A DNA stretch of 64,000 nt. It comes from G041200185 sp041200185 (GTDB lineage: Bacteria; Pseudomonadota; Alphaproteobacteria; BNTO01). Shown in pieces: positions 46,350 to 56,233 of this stretch. The number at the start of each line of letters is the position of its first letter. Position 1 is the first letter of the stretch. Where the stretch lies: assembly GCA_041200185.1 (NCBI GenBank), contig CP165730.1, positions 930,001 to 994,000 on the forward strand. The letters are read 5' to 3'. The notes beneath the pieces are model-generated. The model made no database searches. It saw only the letters and a list, made by a program, of their open reading frames with translations, and had not been told where the DNA came from. The position numbers and the translations under genes were made by a program.

Positions 46350-47480
46350 ATGGCGGGCCACCTTCCAGTGTTGGGGGTTGAGGCGATAGCTGCGTTGTGC
46401 CCTCATGACGGTGGTCTCTACGTTGACGCGACCTTTGGTGGAGGAGGTTACTCGAGAGCCCTCTTAAGAGTGGCGGATTGTCGTGTCGTAGCGTTAGATT
46501 GCGACCCTGAAGCAGCTTTTCGCGCTCAGGATTTGCTGCGAGAGGAGCCTGAGCATTTTTCTTTTCGACTGTGTAACTTCAAGGACTGGGCATTGGAACT
46601 TTCCGGTCAGGATTGCCAAGGCGTTGTCTTTGACCTAGGTGTTTCCTCATTTCAGCTTGATGAAGGCGTACGGGGCTTTTCTTTCCAGAGGCCCGGCCCC
46701 CTCGATATGCGTATGGCTAAAGAGGGTATGTCGGCAGCGGATGTTGTGAACACTTTTTCGCAAGAACAGTTGACTGAAGTGATCAAATTTTATGGCGAGG
46801 AAAGGTACGCTCATCGGGTAGCTTCTGCTATCATAAAGGCTAGGAAGGAGAAACCTTTGACGACAACGGACGCTTTGGCGGAGGTTGTTCGCAGCTGCGT
46901 TCCAAAACAGGGAATGATCGACCCAGCCACGAAGACGTTCCAGGCGTTGAGGATTTTCGTTAATGATGAGCTGCGAAACCTGCAACAGGCTTTGGAGGGA
47001 GTGGAGACGATGCTAAACCAGGGGCCTAGCACGCAGATTCGCGTTGTGACGGTAGCCTTTCATTCTCTGGAGGACCGCATCGTAAAAAATTGGATTCGTG
47101 GCGTTCCAGCGGTTCAACAGGAGAGGGATGCCGAAGACCTGACGCGTGCGGACCGTAGTGGTTTAGTGTGGACCGTAGAAACCAACCGCGTTGTTGTACC
47201 GTCGGCTGAGGAAATTCAGCGGAATCCACGAAGTCGTTCGGCTAGGCTTCGGGCCGTTACTGTTTCGAAAGCTAGCAAGCCCTCTCAACAAATTGGTTCG
47301 AAGCTTTCTTTTGGTTCCGCTTTAACCAGGAATACAACCCCTAAGACGGGTACATCTCTTGGGAATGGCCTCCCCAAGGTTCTCTCTAGGAAGTCCTCTT
47401 TTGATGAAGAAGACTCTCTTACCGACAAAGCTCGGCGAGCTCATAACATAGTCCTTAAGAACGAGGGAGAAGAGGTATGA
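46350..47480 (+). CDS. rsmH: 16S rRNA (cytosine-1402-N4)-methyltransferase RsmH
   Basis: 376 residues from the ATG at 46350 (GAGGT upstream); an in-frame ATG at 46311 would add 13 residues. It methylates C1402 of 16S rRNA. Motifs: HLPVLGVEAIAAL, YVDATFGGGGYSRALL (SAM loop), LDCDPEA, VVFDLGVSSFQLDE, GFSFQRPGPLDMRM, TFQALRIFVNDEL and AFHSLEDRIVK. The normal family end (RSRSARLRAV) is followed by about 60 extra Ser/Lys-rich residues. It overlaps ftsL (ATGA). mraZ, usually just upstream, is missing. Confidence 0.95.
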   Translation: MAGHLPVLGVEAIAALCPHDGGLYVDATFGGGGYSRALLRVADCRVVALDCDPEAAFRAQDLLREEPEHFSFRLCNFKDWALELSGQDCQGVVFDLGVSSFQLDEGVRGFSFQRPGPLDMRMAKEGMSAADVVNTFSQEQLTEVIKFYGEERYAHRVASAIIKARKEKPLTTTDALAEVVRSCVPKQGMIDPATKTFQALRIFVNDELRNLQQALEGVETMLNQGPSTQIRVVTVAFHSLEDRIVKNWIRGVPAVQQERDAEDLTRADRSGLVWTVETNRVVVPSAEEIQRNPRSRSARLRAVTVSKASKPSQQIGSKLSFGSALTRNTTPKTGTSLGNGLPKVLSRKSSFDEEDSLTDKARRAHNIVLKNEGEEV

Positions 47481-47839
47481 TCCTTCGCTTCTCAACGCTT
47501 GCTCTCTCAATTTTTCTCATGGTCCTGGGGTGGACCCTTTTTCACGTTAAGTACACAGTTGTTGACCTTGAAAATGCACACCGCTTGCTCAGGAAATCCA
47601 TCCTCTCCAAGAGTGAGGAGCTTCATGTTCTCAACGCCGAGTGGACTTTCCTCAACAACCCAGAACGGTTAAAGGACCTAGCAAAAAGGCACCTCAAACT
47701 CGAGCCCATTCGCGGCGAGCAGAGAGTCTCTTACTCAGACGTACAAAACAGTGGACTCGGTGAGTATGATCGAAAGGGCCTGCAAGACGTCCTTCAAAAC
47801 CCACCTAAAGGGTCACAGTGGCGCGGAGAACAGCCATGA
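47477..47839 (+). CDS. ftsL: Cell division protein FtsL
   Basis: 120 residues: a short cytoplasmic start, one membrane helix (STLALSIFLMVLGWTLFHV) and a periplasmic heptad region (VDLENAHRLLRKSILSKSEE), then LNNPERLKDLAKRHLKL, which is the typical FtsL ending motif. It acts with FtsB and FtsQ in the divisome to activate FtsW/FtsI. Identified by fold pattern and by place between rsmH and ftsI, with ATGA overlaps at both ends. Confidence 0.88.
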   Translation: MILRFSTLALSIFLMVLGWTLFHVKYTVVDLENAHRLLRKSILSKSEELHVLNAEWTFLNNPERLKDLAKRHLKLEPIRGEQRVSYSDVQNSGLGEYDRKGLQDVLQNPPKGSQWRGEQP

Positions 47840-49599
47840 GAAGCTTCTTGAGTAAATCCATCAAACACATCAGGAGAAACCTACTGATCTGGCAGGGCGT
47901 CATGGAGGATGATGCCTTTCAAACAGTCACAAAAGGGCGTGTCCTGACGCTATCAGGGGCGGCTTTCTTTTGTTTTACACTCGTCGGCGTGCGTCTGACG
48001 GACCTTATGATCGTCGAAAGGCGTTCTCCTCATGCCTGGCATGTCCAGCAAAGGGCCGTGGACGGTGGAGTTCCCCGAGCTGATATCCTTGACCGTAATG
48101 GTGTGGTCCTAGCAACTCACCTTGTTACAGCATCAGCGTATTGCGATACGCGCGACCTCCTTGACGTCGACGAAGCCATTGATGCCCTAGCTCGCGTTTT
48201 GCCGGAAATTTCGCGTGAGACAATTGGCCGCAAGCTTCGTTCAGGGAAAAGCTTCGTGTGGATTGCTCGGCATGTTACTCCAAAGCGTCAGGAGGCTATT
48301 CAGCGCCTAGGCCTCCCTGGGATCTACTTCAAAAAAGACTATAAGAGGGTCTATCCCTTGGGGCACCTTGCAAGCCACGTTGTAGGTTTTTGCAACCCTG
48401 ATAGCGAAGGGCTGAGCGGTGTCGAACACTGTTTCGATGCTCTCCTAGCAAGTTCCAACGATCCCCTGCGTTTGTCGTTAGATGTTCGAGTTCAGCATGT
48501 CGCGGTAGAGCTGTTGGGGGCCGCCGTGGAGGAATTTCACGCAGAAGGTGGCAATGTCATTGTGATGAATGCCCGATCTGGAGAAATCTTGGCTATGACC
48601 TCTCTTCCTGATTTTAATCCTAACGCTGCCAAGGACGCCAAGGTGAAGGATTTCTTTAACAGAAACACTCTTGGCGTTTACGAAATGGGGTCCGTCCTCA
48701 AGGTCCTGAACGTCGCTATTGCTCTTGAAACGGGGCGAGTCACGCGCCACAGTATGTTTGATGTCCGAGAGCCCGTCAAAATTGGCCGTTTTACAGTTAC
48801 GGATTTTCGTGGTCAGAATCGGATTCTTAATCTTGAAGAAGCTTTCCTTTACTCGTCAAATATAGCTGCCATCAAAATTGCTCAGCAGTTTGGTGGTGCC
48901 GAAGTTCAGCAGAAATTTTTCAAAGCCTTTGGTGTTTTTGATCCTGTCAACCTCGAAGTCCCTGAAAGAGGACGCCCGCTTTATGCTCAAAATTGGACTT
49001 CAGCCACGGCCATGTCAGCAGCCTATGGATACGGTGTGGCTATTAGTCCCGTCCGTCTTCTGAGCACAATCAACGGCATCACCAACGGAGGCATTCTTGT
49101 CGAGCCAACTCTCGTGTGTGGCAAAAAGACAGAGCGACGCCTTATTTTAACAGCCAATACCTCTCATCAGGTCCGCTCCATGATGCGCCGAGTCATTGCC
49201 GAGGGGACTGCTCGTCGGGCTGATGCAAAGGGATATCGCGTCTTTGGCAAAACGGGAACGGCCTACAAAAACAAAGAGGGACGGTACGACCCAAATAAGG
49301 AGCGCCGCACAGTCTTTGTGGGCGGCTTTCCCGAGGAGGATCCACAGTTTATCGTCCTCTTTATGTTGGATGCCCCCAAAGCGACAAAAAAAACCTTTGG
49401 GTACGCAACAGCTGGTTGGAACGTGACCCCCTATGCAGGACAACTGATTGAACGTATCGCTCCCTTGCTAGGAGTCACCGTTCGCAATGCCCATCAACTT
49501 CCTCAGAAGAAGACCTCTGCACCAGTTCCCTCAGCCTCCAGCCACTATCTCTACCGCAACATTAACCAAATGTTCTCCTCTCCATCGCACCAAAATTAA
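47836..49599 (+). CDS. ftsI: Peptidoglycan transpeptidase FtsI (penicillin-binding protein 3)
   Basis: 587 residues from the ATG at 47836, which overlaps the ftsL stop; GTG 47818 would add six residues. Septal cross-linking enzyme. One membrane helix (LTLSGAAFFCFTLVGV), then the PBP dimerisation domain (RADILDRNGVVLATH), then the transpeptidase domain with SxxK (YEMGSVLKV, Ser near 286), SSN (near 340) and KTGTA (near 470). All catalytic motifs are intact. murE, murF, mraY and the rest of the usual division cluster do not follow. Confidence 0.95.
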   Translation: MRSFLSKSIKHIRRNLLIWQGVMEDDAFQTVTKGRVLTLSGAAFFCFTLVGVRLTDLMIVERRSPHAWHVQQRAVDGGVPRADILDRNGVVLATHLVTASAYCDTRDLLDVDEAIDALARVLPEISRETIGRKLRSGKSFVWIARHVTPKRQEAIQRLGLPGIYFKKDYKRVYPLGHLASHVVGFCNPDSEGLSGVEHCFDALLASSNDPLRLSLDVRVQHVAVELLGAAVEEFHAEGGNVIVMNARSGEILAMTSLPDFNPNAAKDAKVKDFFNRNTLGVYEMGSVLKVLNVAIALETGRVTRHSMFDVREPVKIGRFTVTDFRGQNRILNLEEAFLYSSNIAAIKIAQQFGGAEVQQKFFKAFGVFDPVNLEVPERGRPLYAQNWTSATAMSAAYGYGVAISPVRLLSTINGITNGGILVEPTLVCGKKTERRLILTANTSHQVRSMMRRVIAEGTARRADAKGYRVFGKTGTAYKNKEGRYDPNKERRTVFVGGFPEEDPQFIVLFMLDAPKATKKTFGYATAGWNVTPYAGQLIERIAPLLGVTVRNAHQLPQKKTSAPVPSASSHYLYRNINQMFSSPSHQN

Positions 49600-50724
49600 G
49601 ACGTAGATCAGATCTTTCTCAAGCTCTTTCGGTGTACTTCGCTCGTAGTGAAAAGTAATTAGGCCGGGAGAGGTAAAGGCTTGCCGCACTCCAGCTTCAG
49701 AAATAAGCCGCCAGTGAGCTGTTAAGGTCCATCATTTCCTTGCAATAGGTAGACGTTACTATCCCCACGACCCCGTCCTAGATCACGCTCGTTGCCTAGA
49801 ATAGATCCATGGGAAAGTGCAAACCGAACAACAGTGTCCGAAGTGGATAAGTCGCCCTCTGGAATTTAAATTTATAAAAGAAAAAATCATGTTTATGAAA
49901 TTGGATGCCTTTGAAATCAAGCAAAGTGGGATTTAGAAGAGTGTGAGTGGAAGCTTCAGGTCAAAAATTTCAGTTATAAAAAGTTAGATTTTTCGTCGGG
50001 TTGGGTATTTTACGATTCCTGGGAGCTGCTAAGACAAATCCAATATTTATAGCTGAACTCTATACGTTCCTCATTACAAAACTGGATTTTGTAGATTACC
50101 ACTTCATCTTGATCTTCCTGAAATATACTAAGATAAAGCGGTAGGCATTCGCGTAAGCCGAAACAAATGATAACCAGATAGATTCCATCGTCGTAAAAAT
50201 TTGCAAAAACATGCTGCCAGAATGCATCTCCAGAACTCCATTTATATTGATACTGGATCAATGCTGTATTTATCAAAAACTCTCAAACATCTTGGATAGT
50301 TGCCTTTATTGTAATTAATTTATCGTTTATTAAAATGCTTTCATTAGATAAAATGAAAAACAGCAAATCTCAAAGCACTCGACCGTGAACTTCCAGCTAA
50401 GTTGTATCTATCCGTGGCTGAGTTCAGTCGTTATGACGAGAGGGAATTGTTACACGCTTGTGGAGAGGTTTGCATTCTGCGCCAGAAGAATAGACAAAAT
50501 TCAAAAAGACTGTGATAAAGGCTTGAATAAAAAATCTATAATTTTTAATTAAATTATTAGTTTAAGAGAACAAAGTCCAAAAAAATTATCAATAAAAATC
50601 TTACAAAAGCTTGATTGTATTAGTTAAAGCAATCTCTATTAAAAAATACGTCAGGCTGCGCAGCAGCTAGATCCGGTCTAACTGACAAAAACGCCACAAA
50701 AGGCACGCCCCCATCACTGTTTCC
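49600..50724. other. Gene-poor region after ftsI
   Basis: About 1.1 kb where murE would normally lie. AT-rich from 50,280 to 50,640. One possible short frame at 50,010-50,276 is listed separately. No tRNA, terminator or repeat that I could support. Confidence 0.55.
50010..50276 (-). CDS. Doubtful short ORF, possible gene remnant
   Basis: 88 codons from TTG at 50276 without a ribosome site. The amino-acid mix (FWQHVFANFYDDGIYLVI, VVIYKIQFCNEERIEFSYKY) looks more protein-like than chance frames nearby. It may be part of a decayed gene. No family recognised. Confidence 0.25.
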   Translation of the reverse strand: MINTALIQYQYKWSSGDAFWQHVFANFYDDGIYLVIICFGLRECLPLYLSIFQEDQDEVVIYKIQFCNEERIEFSYKYWICLSSSQES

Positions 50725-52947
50725 TTACACTCCTCCAAAGCGGTTATTTCTTGGGAACAAAGGTGGGGGGAGGCGGCCAAGAGATCCCCGACGAACACAC
50801 CAAGGGCGTAGGTCAGGCGTCGTTCTTTGCTGGCCATTTCGCACCCAAATTATTCCTTTTTCCTTGTGGCATAGCTGAATATCACTGAGTTTCCCGGCCT
50901 TATACCTCTGCAGCCTCACACCCCGGCCTTGATTAAGAGTAGGAATTTCTGAAAGATCTACTACAACCATTTTGCGGTTTGTGCCGATCATAGCCAAGGC
51001 GTCTTGATCTTCTATTTTTCGGAAAAAGAGTGCCTGTTCCTCATCTTTCAAAGACAAAATTTGGCGCCCGCTCTTGGTTTGTGCCAGAAGAGACGAAGCC
51101 TTAGCCACAAACCCCATAGCCTCATCCGAAACCACCAGAAAACGAGCTGAATCCACCTCCTCATCCTTCAAAGGCCAAAGAGCAACGATATCGATAGAAT
51201 CCGACATATCCCACAACAAACGGAGAGATTCACCCGCTCCCTTCGTTTGAGGAATCTTGTGCGCTTCCAGCGTATAAACTCGACCTTTTGACGAGAAGAC
51301 TAGTAGCTTGTCGCGTGCTGAGCAAGCCAAGCGGAATTTTTCACGGTCTCCCTCTCGGTATTTGACTTGATTGGCATCGGCCTCACTTTTGACGGCTTTG
51401 ATCCAACTTTGCTCTGAGCAAACGATAATTAGAGGCTCATCCTCGATTGCCTCTTGAGGAAGAGTCACTTCGACGGCCTTACCGCAAATGAGCGTCCGCC
51501 GAGCCCCGAAAGGATGCGCCCCTCCAAATTTCTGGCGCAAATCTTTGAATGATTTTTTCAAGCGTTCCCATTGCAGCTTTTCTTGGTTAAGTAATTTTTG
51601 AAGTTCTTCCGCCTCGTGCGTAAGCTCTGTTAGTTCCGTTTGAATCTCTATCTCTTGTAATCGTCTCAGACTTCGTAATCGCATGTTTAGCACGCTTTCA
51701 ACCTGAGATTCATTTAAAGAAAAAGTGGCCATAAGTTCCATTTTAGGGTCGTCACTATCACGAATAATGGCGATGACTTTGTCCAAGTTGAGATATACAA
51801 CAAGGAGCCCCTGCAGCGTTCCAATTCGGTCTTTCAGCACACTTTGCCGGTGTTCGGTCTGCCGCTTTTGGACCTGGTAGACATGCTGCAAAAACTGATT
51901 CAGGACCTCTTTGAGACTCATCACCCTCGGAACACCTTGCTCATCCAAAACGTTCATGTTAAGCGGGAAACGAATGGCTAAGTCCGTCTGCTGAAAGAGG
52001 GACTCCATCAAGACGTCCGCATCAACGTTTTTAGATTTTGGGTAGAGAACCAACCTCATCTCATCCGTTGATTCATCTTGGACGTCGTCCACAAAGGAAT
52101 TCTTCTTCTCCAAAATTAATGAAGCAATTCTCTCGACAATCTTCGACTTTTCAACACCATAAGGAATCTGATCAACAACAATCCTGTAGGTCCCATACCC
52201 AAGGTCCTCTCTGTGCCACGCTGCACGCACACTTAGACTTCCCCGTCCTTCCGTGTAGACCGTTTCCAAAGTTGCTGCATCTTCCATGAGACAACCGCCT
52301 GTCGGAAAATCAGGCCCACGAACGAACTGCATCAACTCCTTGATGGAAGCTTCTGGATGAGAAATAAGGTAATCGAGAGCCTGGAAAATCTCCTCTGCAT
52401 TGTGAGGAGGAATGGAAGTTGCCATTCCTACAGCAATGCCTGTTGCGCCGTTAGCAAGCAGATTTGGGAAAAATGTCGGCAGGACTGTCGGTTCTTCAGT
52501 TTCACCATCATAAGTTGGCCTGAAATCAACACAGTCCTGATCAAGTCCCGATAGCATAGTTATTGCAACATCACTGAGTCGTGCCTCTGTGTAACGCATG
52601 GCTGCTGCGCCATCACCGTCGACATTGCCGAAATTCCCCTGCCCTTCAATAAGGGGATACCGTACTGAAAAATCCTGCGCTAATCGAACAAGGGCACCGT
52701 AAATCGCAGCATCACCGTGAGGATGAAATTTCCCCATAACGTCGCCTACGATACGAGCACACTTCTTGAACGACGATTTCGGGTCTAATTTAAGCTGTTG
52801 CATGGCGTAAATCAGACGCCTATGCACGGGCTTCAAGCCATCACGAACGTCAGGCAAGGAACGACTCATAATCGTCGAGAGAGCATAAGCCAAGTAGCGT
52901 TCTTCGATGGCTTGATCGAACTGCACTTCTTGAATTTTTGATGTCAT
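50725..52947 (-). CDS. parC: DNA topoisomerase IV subunit A
   Basis: 740 residues. Breaks and rejoins DNA to decatenate chromosomes with ParE. Motifs: YALSTIMSRSLPDVRDGLKP at the start, HPHGDAAIYGALVRLAQDF (residues 75-93), and the catalytic tyrosine Y119 in AMRYTEARLS. The GyrA-box-free C-terminus ends in DLRPWCVRRGSLGRLPPP-type sequence as in alphaproteobacterial ParC. A GGAGG site lies before the ATG. The residues equal to E. coli S80 and E84 are Ala and Gly. The gene is alone on the minus strand with rsmE upstream. Confidence 0.95.
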   Translation of the reverse strand: MTSKIQEVQFDQAIEERYLAYALSTIMSRSLPDVRDGLKPVHRRLIYAMQQLKLDPKSSFKKCARIVGDVMGKFHPHGDAAIYGALVRLAQDFSVRYPLIEGQGNFGNVDGDGAAAMRYTEARLSDVAITMLSGLDQDCVDFRPTYDGETEEPTVLPTFFPNLLANGATGIAVGMATSIPPHNAEEIFQALDYLISHPEASIKELMQFVRGPDFPTGGCLMEDAATLETVYTEGRGSLSVRAAWHREDLGYGTYRIVVDQIPYGVEKSKIVERIASLILEKKNSFVDDVQDESTDEMRLVLYPKSKNVDADVLMESLFQQTDLAIRFPLNMNVLDEQGVPRVMSLKEVLNQFLQHVYQVQKRQTEHRQSVLKDRIGTLQGLLVVYLNLDKVIAIIRDSDDPKMELMATFSLNESQVESVLNMRLRSLRRLQEIEIQTELTELTHEAEELQKLLNQEKLQWERLKKSFKDLRQKFGGAHPFGARRTLICGKAVEVTLPQEAIEDEPLIIVCSEQSWIKAVKSEADANQVKYREGDREKFRLACSARDKLLVFSSKGRVYTLEAHKIPQTKGAGESLRLLWDMSDSIDIVALWPLKDEEVDSARFLVVSDEAMGFVAKASSLLAQTKSGRQILSLKDEEQALFFRKIEDQDALAMIGTNRKMVVVDLSEIPTLNQGRGVRLQRYKAGKLSDIQLCHKEKGIIWVRNGQQRTTPDLRPWCVRRGSLGRLPPPLFPRNNRFGGV

Positions 52948-53022
52948 AAAACCTCCTTTTCCTGGGTTCTTCCCAGGCTCATTTTACAAGAAATATCTCA
53001 AAACATTTCGGGAATAATGCGA

Positions 53023-53736
53023 TTAGAACGAGTCGACTCGAGACAGGTGATACGCTGCGCAAAGGGCAGCTGTTTCTGATCGGAGCACATTGGGCCCCAG
53101 AGACAGAGGATGCACACGCTGAACGAGCATCTGTCTCTCCTGCTCCGTAAATCCGCCCTCGGGACCGACGATAACACCCCACGAGCCTTTAGATGATCGT
53201 ACGGTAGTCTGCTGCAAGGCACTCAGTCTTTCCATGGCTACAAACCACGTTACTGAAGGAAGATCCCTCAAAAAATCAGGCAAAAAACGCAGAGGCTGAA
53301 TGTGGGGAATATCCAGTCGTTCACACTGCTGAGATGCGTCACGAGCAACGCATTGCCACTTTTTTGGGGAAAAACTCCGTTGCTGAGTCCTTTCCATCAC
53401 CAGAGGCTGAATATGCGTCACATCCAACTCCGTCGCTTTCTCAATAATCCAGTGCACAAGATGCGGCTTGATGGGGCTGAATGCCAACCAAGAGCTCTTG
53501 GTACGACACTGAGGGGAGCGGATTTGCTTTTCTAAAATAGCCTTAAAACATTTTGCGCGAGCAGTTCCACAAATGGCTAACGCTGCTGAATACTCTCCCT
53601 CACGCTCATTAAAAACACGCAGCCCGGCACCTTCCCCAAGTCGTAGAACGTTCTTAATGTAATGTTGTTGCTCCTCAAGCAGCTCGACCTCTTCTGCATT
53701 GGAGCGGAAGGGAACGTATAAACGAGGATTACGCAT
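53023..53736 (-). CDS. rsmE: 16S rRNA (uracil-1498-N3)-methyltransferase RsmE
   Basis: 237 residues from the ATG at 53736; the frame is open to 53781 but MRNPRLYVPF is the family start. SPOUT-fold enzyme that methylates U1498 in the 30S decoding region. An N-terminal PUA-like part (HYIKNVLRLGEGAGLRVF) is followed by the knot region with LVHWIIEKATELDVTHIQPL, VGPEGGFTEQE and LSLGPNVLRSETAA. The start overlaps the end of the upstream AGCS symporter gene by eight bases, so the two are likely co-transcribed. Confidence 0.94.
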   Translation of the reverse strand: MRNPRLYVPFRSNAEEVELLEEQQHYIKNVLRLGEGAGLRVFNEREGEYSAALAICGTARAKCFKAILEKQIRSPQCRTKSSWLAFSPIKPHLVHWIIEKATELDVTHIQPLVMERTQQRSFSPKKWQCVARDASQQCERLDIPHIQPLRFLPDFLRDLPSVTWFVAMERLSALQQTTVRSSKGSWGVIVGPEGGFTEQERQMLVQRVHPLSLGPNVLRSETAALCAAYHLSRVDSF

Positions 53737-55033
53737 CAGCAAAAAAGTCGATCTCGCGCCGGAGGCGGAAAATTCCCACAATATTAATGAGCATCAACAA
53801 AGCCCCGGCAATATACATAACTAATCGCGCATGATTTTGATCAACAAATGAAAAAGTAATAAACGAGATAATTGCATAGATGAAGTAAAAAACAGGACCT
53901 CGTTCTGAAAGCGCCTTTGCTGTTTTGAGCCCTACCGCCAAAAATCCTAGTATTGTCGTCCAACCTGCCAAAAAGAAGAACATGGCCATCAGCTCTTTTA
54001 CGTGAGGAAAATAAGGAGCTAAGGCAGCAACAACGCAGTCAAACCCGTGATGACACCCGTTACACCACTGCCCTGTACACAGAACAAGCAAGACCGTCAA
54101 CGTACAGATCATACAATCAGTTAGCAGTGAAAAAATTGCCGTTCGCGCCTGGACTCCTGGATTCTTGAGCTGAGTTTCAGCTTGAATCACGGAATCGTAC
54201 CCCATGCCGATATCCCCTGAATAAACAGCATTCGACATGCCCTGCTGAACAGCCATCACAAAAGTACTTCCCAGAAATCCTCCCACTGCCGCCTTCCCTG
54301 TAAAGGCTGATTTAACAACCGTTCCTAGCAAAGGGATCAAAGGCGTTCCACTGCAAACAATTGCGTATATGCACACACAGGTATAAGTGAGGAAGAAAAA
54401 CGGCATCAGGATACTACAAACGTCTGCTAAGCGGTTAACACCTCCCATGACGACATACATCGTCCCCCCAAGCAAGAGAGCCATGCTCACATAACGATTA
54501 AGACTGAGCGTATCCACTAAAACATCCTCAACAACTTTGAATTGATAAATCTCTGTGCCATAAATACAGACCAAAACGCCAAAGAGGACTGGAATCCATT
54601 TCCCTCGAAAAGCCTTTGAGAGGTAATAAGTCGCCCCTCCATCGTATCCACCACCGCTTGCTGATCTGTATTTGATCCCTAGATAGATCTCGGCGTATTT
54701 AACTAACATTCCCACAAAAACGGCAATCCACATCCAGAAAAGTCCACCAGGCCCGCCGATGGAAACGGCCGTCACAACGCCACCAATGTTACCAATCCCG
54801 ACAGAACCGCCCATGGAGGTAAAATACAACTTCAGTGGTGTAACACCTTTCTTTTGCTCGTCTTTTGTCGTGTGCATTAATGCACGAAACGTCTTAAGCG
54901 GGTGAACACACGTTCTAAACTGCAAAAATTTTGACTTAAAAGTAAAATAAACGCCAATAGCGAGAATGATATAAAAGTTAACATACCCCCACAGGAACTC
55001 GTTAACCTGCCCCAAAATCCCAAAGAAAGACAT
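53729..55033 (-). CDS. Sodium:alanine (AGCS family) symporter
   Basis: 434 residues from the ATG at 55033, with GGGAGG five bases upstream; GTG 55039 would add two residues. Ten or more hydrophobic segments. Signatures: LQFRTCVHPLKTFRAL, GGSVGIGNIGGVVTAVSIGGPG and the MWIAVFVGMLVKYAEIYLG stretch, and later GMSNAVYSGDIGMGYDS. Imports alanine or glycine with sodium. It sits between rpsI and rsmE on the same strand, unusual neighbours for a transporter. Uptake of alanine suits a cell that takes amino acids from a host. Confidence 0.92.
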   Translation of the reverse strand: MSFFGILGQVNEFLWGYVNFYIILAIGVYFTFKSKFLQFRTCVHPLKTFRALMHTTKDEQKKGVTPLKLYFTSMGGSVGIGNIGGVVTAVSIGGPGGLFWMWIAVFVGMLVKYAEIYLGIKYRSASGGGYDGGATYYLSKAFRGKWIPVLFGVLVCIYGTEIYQFKVVEDVLVDTLSLNRYVSMALLLGGTMYVVMGGVNRLADVCSILMPFFFLTYTCVCIYAIVCSGTPLIPLLGTVVKSAFTGKAAVGGFLGSTFVMAVQQGMSNAVYSGDIGMGYDSVIQAETQLKNPGVQARTAIFSLLTDCMICTLTVLLVLCTGQWCNGCHHGFDCVVAALAPYFPHVKELMAMFFFLAGWTTILGFLAVGLKTAKALSERGPVFYFIYAIISFITFSFVDQNHARLVMYIAGALLMLINIVGIFRLRREIDFFADA

Positions 55034-55081
55034 CGTCACCTCCCGTTCTGAAAGGGGGCAGCCATAAGGCTGCCCGACAAA

Positions 55082-55606
55082 TTAACGTTTGGAGAACTGG
55101 AACTTCTTACGAGCTTTTGGACGACCGCTCTTTTTGCGTTCAACCACACGGCTATCGCGCGTTAAGAAACCACCCTTCTTTAAAATAGGACGAAGCTCAG
55201 GCTCATACCGCACAAGCGCGCAACTCACACCATGCCGAACAGCACCGGCCTGCCCTGACAACCCCCCCCCCTTAACTGTGCACCAGACATCGTATTGTCC
55301 TTGCCGATTTACGGCCTTAAATGGCTGGTCAATCAACATCTGCAAAACCGGCCGAGCAAAATACTCAGCCCCAGCGCGCCCATTTACAAGAATACGGCCA
55401 TTGCCTGGTTTAACCCATACACGAGCCACAGCATCCTTTCTTTTCCCTGTTGCATAAGCACGGCCCTGCGCATCAATCTTTTGAACATACTGCCTCGGGG
55501 GCGTCGACGCAACCACCGTTGATTCCACAACAACCGAAACCCCAGCCGTCGCTGTTCCTTCGATTGCATTCTTTAAATCTCCGAATCCCGTCACTTTATC
55601 CAACAT
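55082..55606 (-). CDS. rpsI: 30S ribosomal protein S9
   Basis: 174 residues. The core from about residue 48 is standard S9: GRAYATGKRKDAVARVWVKP, ILVNGRAGAEYF, VKGGGLSGQAGAVRHGVSCAL and LTRDSRVVERKKSGRPKARKK with the KR end that reaches the P site. The first 45 residues are an extra Val/Thr-rich extension, common in alphaproteobacteria. Its ATG overlaps the rplM stop (TAATG), the normal rplM-rpsI pair. Confidence 0.97.
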   Translation of the reverse strand: MLDKVTGFGDLKNAIEGTATAGVSVVVESTVVASTPPRQYVQKIDAQGRAYATGKRKDAVARVWVKPGNGRILVNGRAGAEYFARPVLQMLIDQPFKAVNRQGQYDVWCTVKGGGLSGQAGAVRHGVSCALVRYEPELRPILKKGGFLTRDSRVVERKKSGRPKARKKFQFSKR

Positions 55607-56085
55607 TAGACACCCCTCTTTTTATTCTTCTCATTCTCTTCAGAGAAATTATAAACTTCCGGCTTCTGAGCTTCATGAGGATGCTCCGCCCCTGCATAAA
55701 TGTGGAGCTTACGCATCGCCTGGCGAGCCAAAGACCCGTCCGGCATCATCCTTTCAACCGCTTTCTCCAGGACGCGCTCCGGGAAGCGACCCTCCAAGAC
55801 TTGCCCGGCCGTTCTCATTTTCAAGCCACCTGGATAACCAGAATGTCGATAATAAACCTTATCACGCCGCTTGTGACCTGTGAGATGAATCTTAGCAGCA
55901 TTAATTACAACTACATGATCACCACAGTCGTTGTGTGGTGTGTAGACCGCCTTATTCTTTCCTCGCAAAATCTTCGCAATTGCACTCGCCAACCGGCCAA
56001 GCACGACGTCCTCAGCATCAATTAACAACCACCTCCGCTCGGATTCTGTTATCCGGCACGATGGAGTATACATCTTCAACGACAC
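55606..56085 (-). CDS. rplM: 50S ribosomal protein L13
   Basis: 159 residues. Family sequence: RRWLLIDAEDVVLGRLAS, YTPHNDCGDHVVVINAAKI, GHKRRDKVYYRHSGYPGG, RFPERVLEKAVERMMP and LRKLHIYAGAEHPHEAQKP-type end. GTG at 56085 has AAGGAG six bases upstream; ATG 56073 (MYTPS) is the alternative nearer to the family start. Early L13 assembly protein of the large subunit. First gene of the pair with rpsI. Confidence 0.96.
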   Translation of the reverse strand: MSLKMYTPSCRITESERRWLLIDAEDVVLGRLASAIAKILRGKNKAVYTPHNDCGDHVVVINAAKIHLTGHKRRDKVYYRHSGYPGGLKMRTAGQVLEGRFPERVLEKAVERMMPDGSLARQAMRKLHIYAGAEHPHEAQKPEVYNFSEENEKNKKRGV

Positions 56086-56233
56086 CTACCTCTCCTTTTC
56101 TCTAGCTTCTCTCCCCTCATAAGGGTAATTATGCCGAGTTTTAACAAGAAAATCAAGAATGATTGTCATCAACCCTCAGTATTTTCTACCTTTTCCGGGG
56201 TGGTATATAAATACCACCCTCCAAATCATTGAC

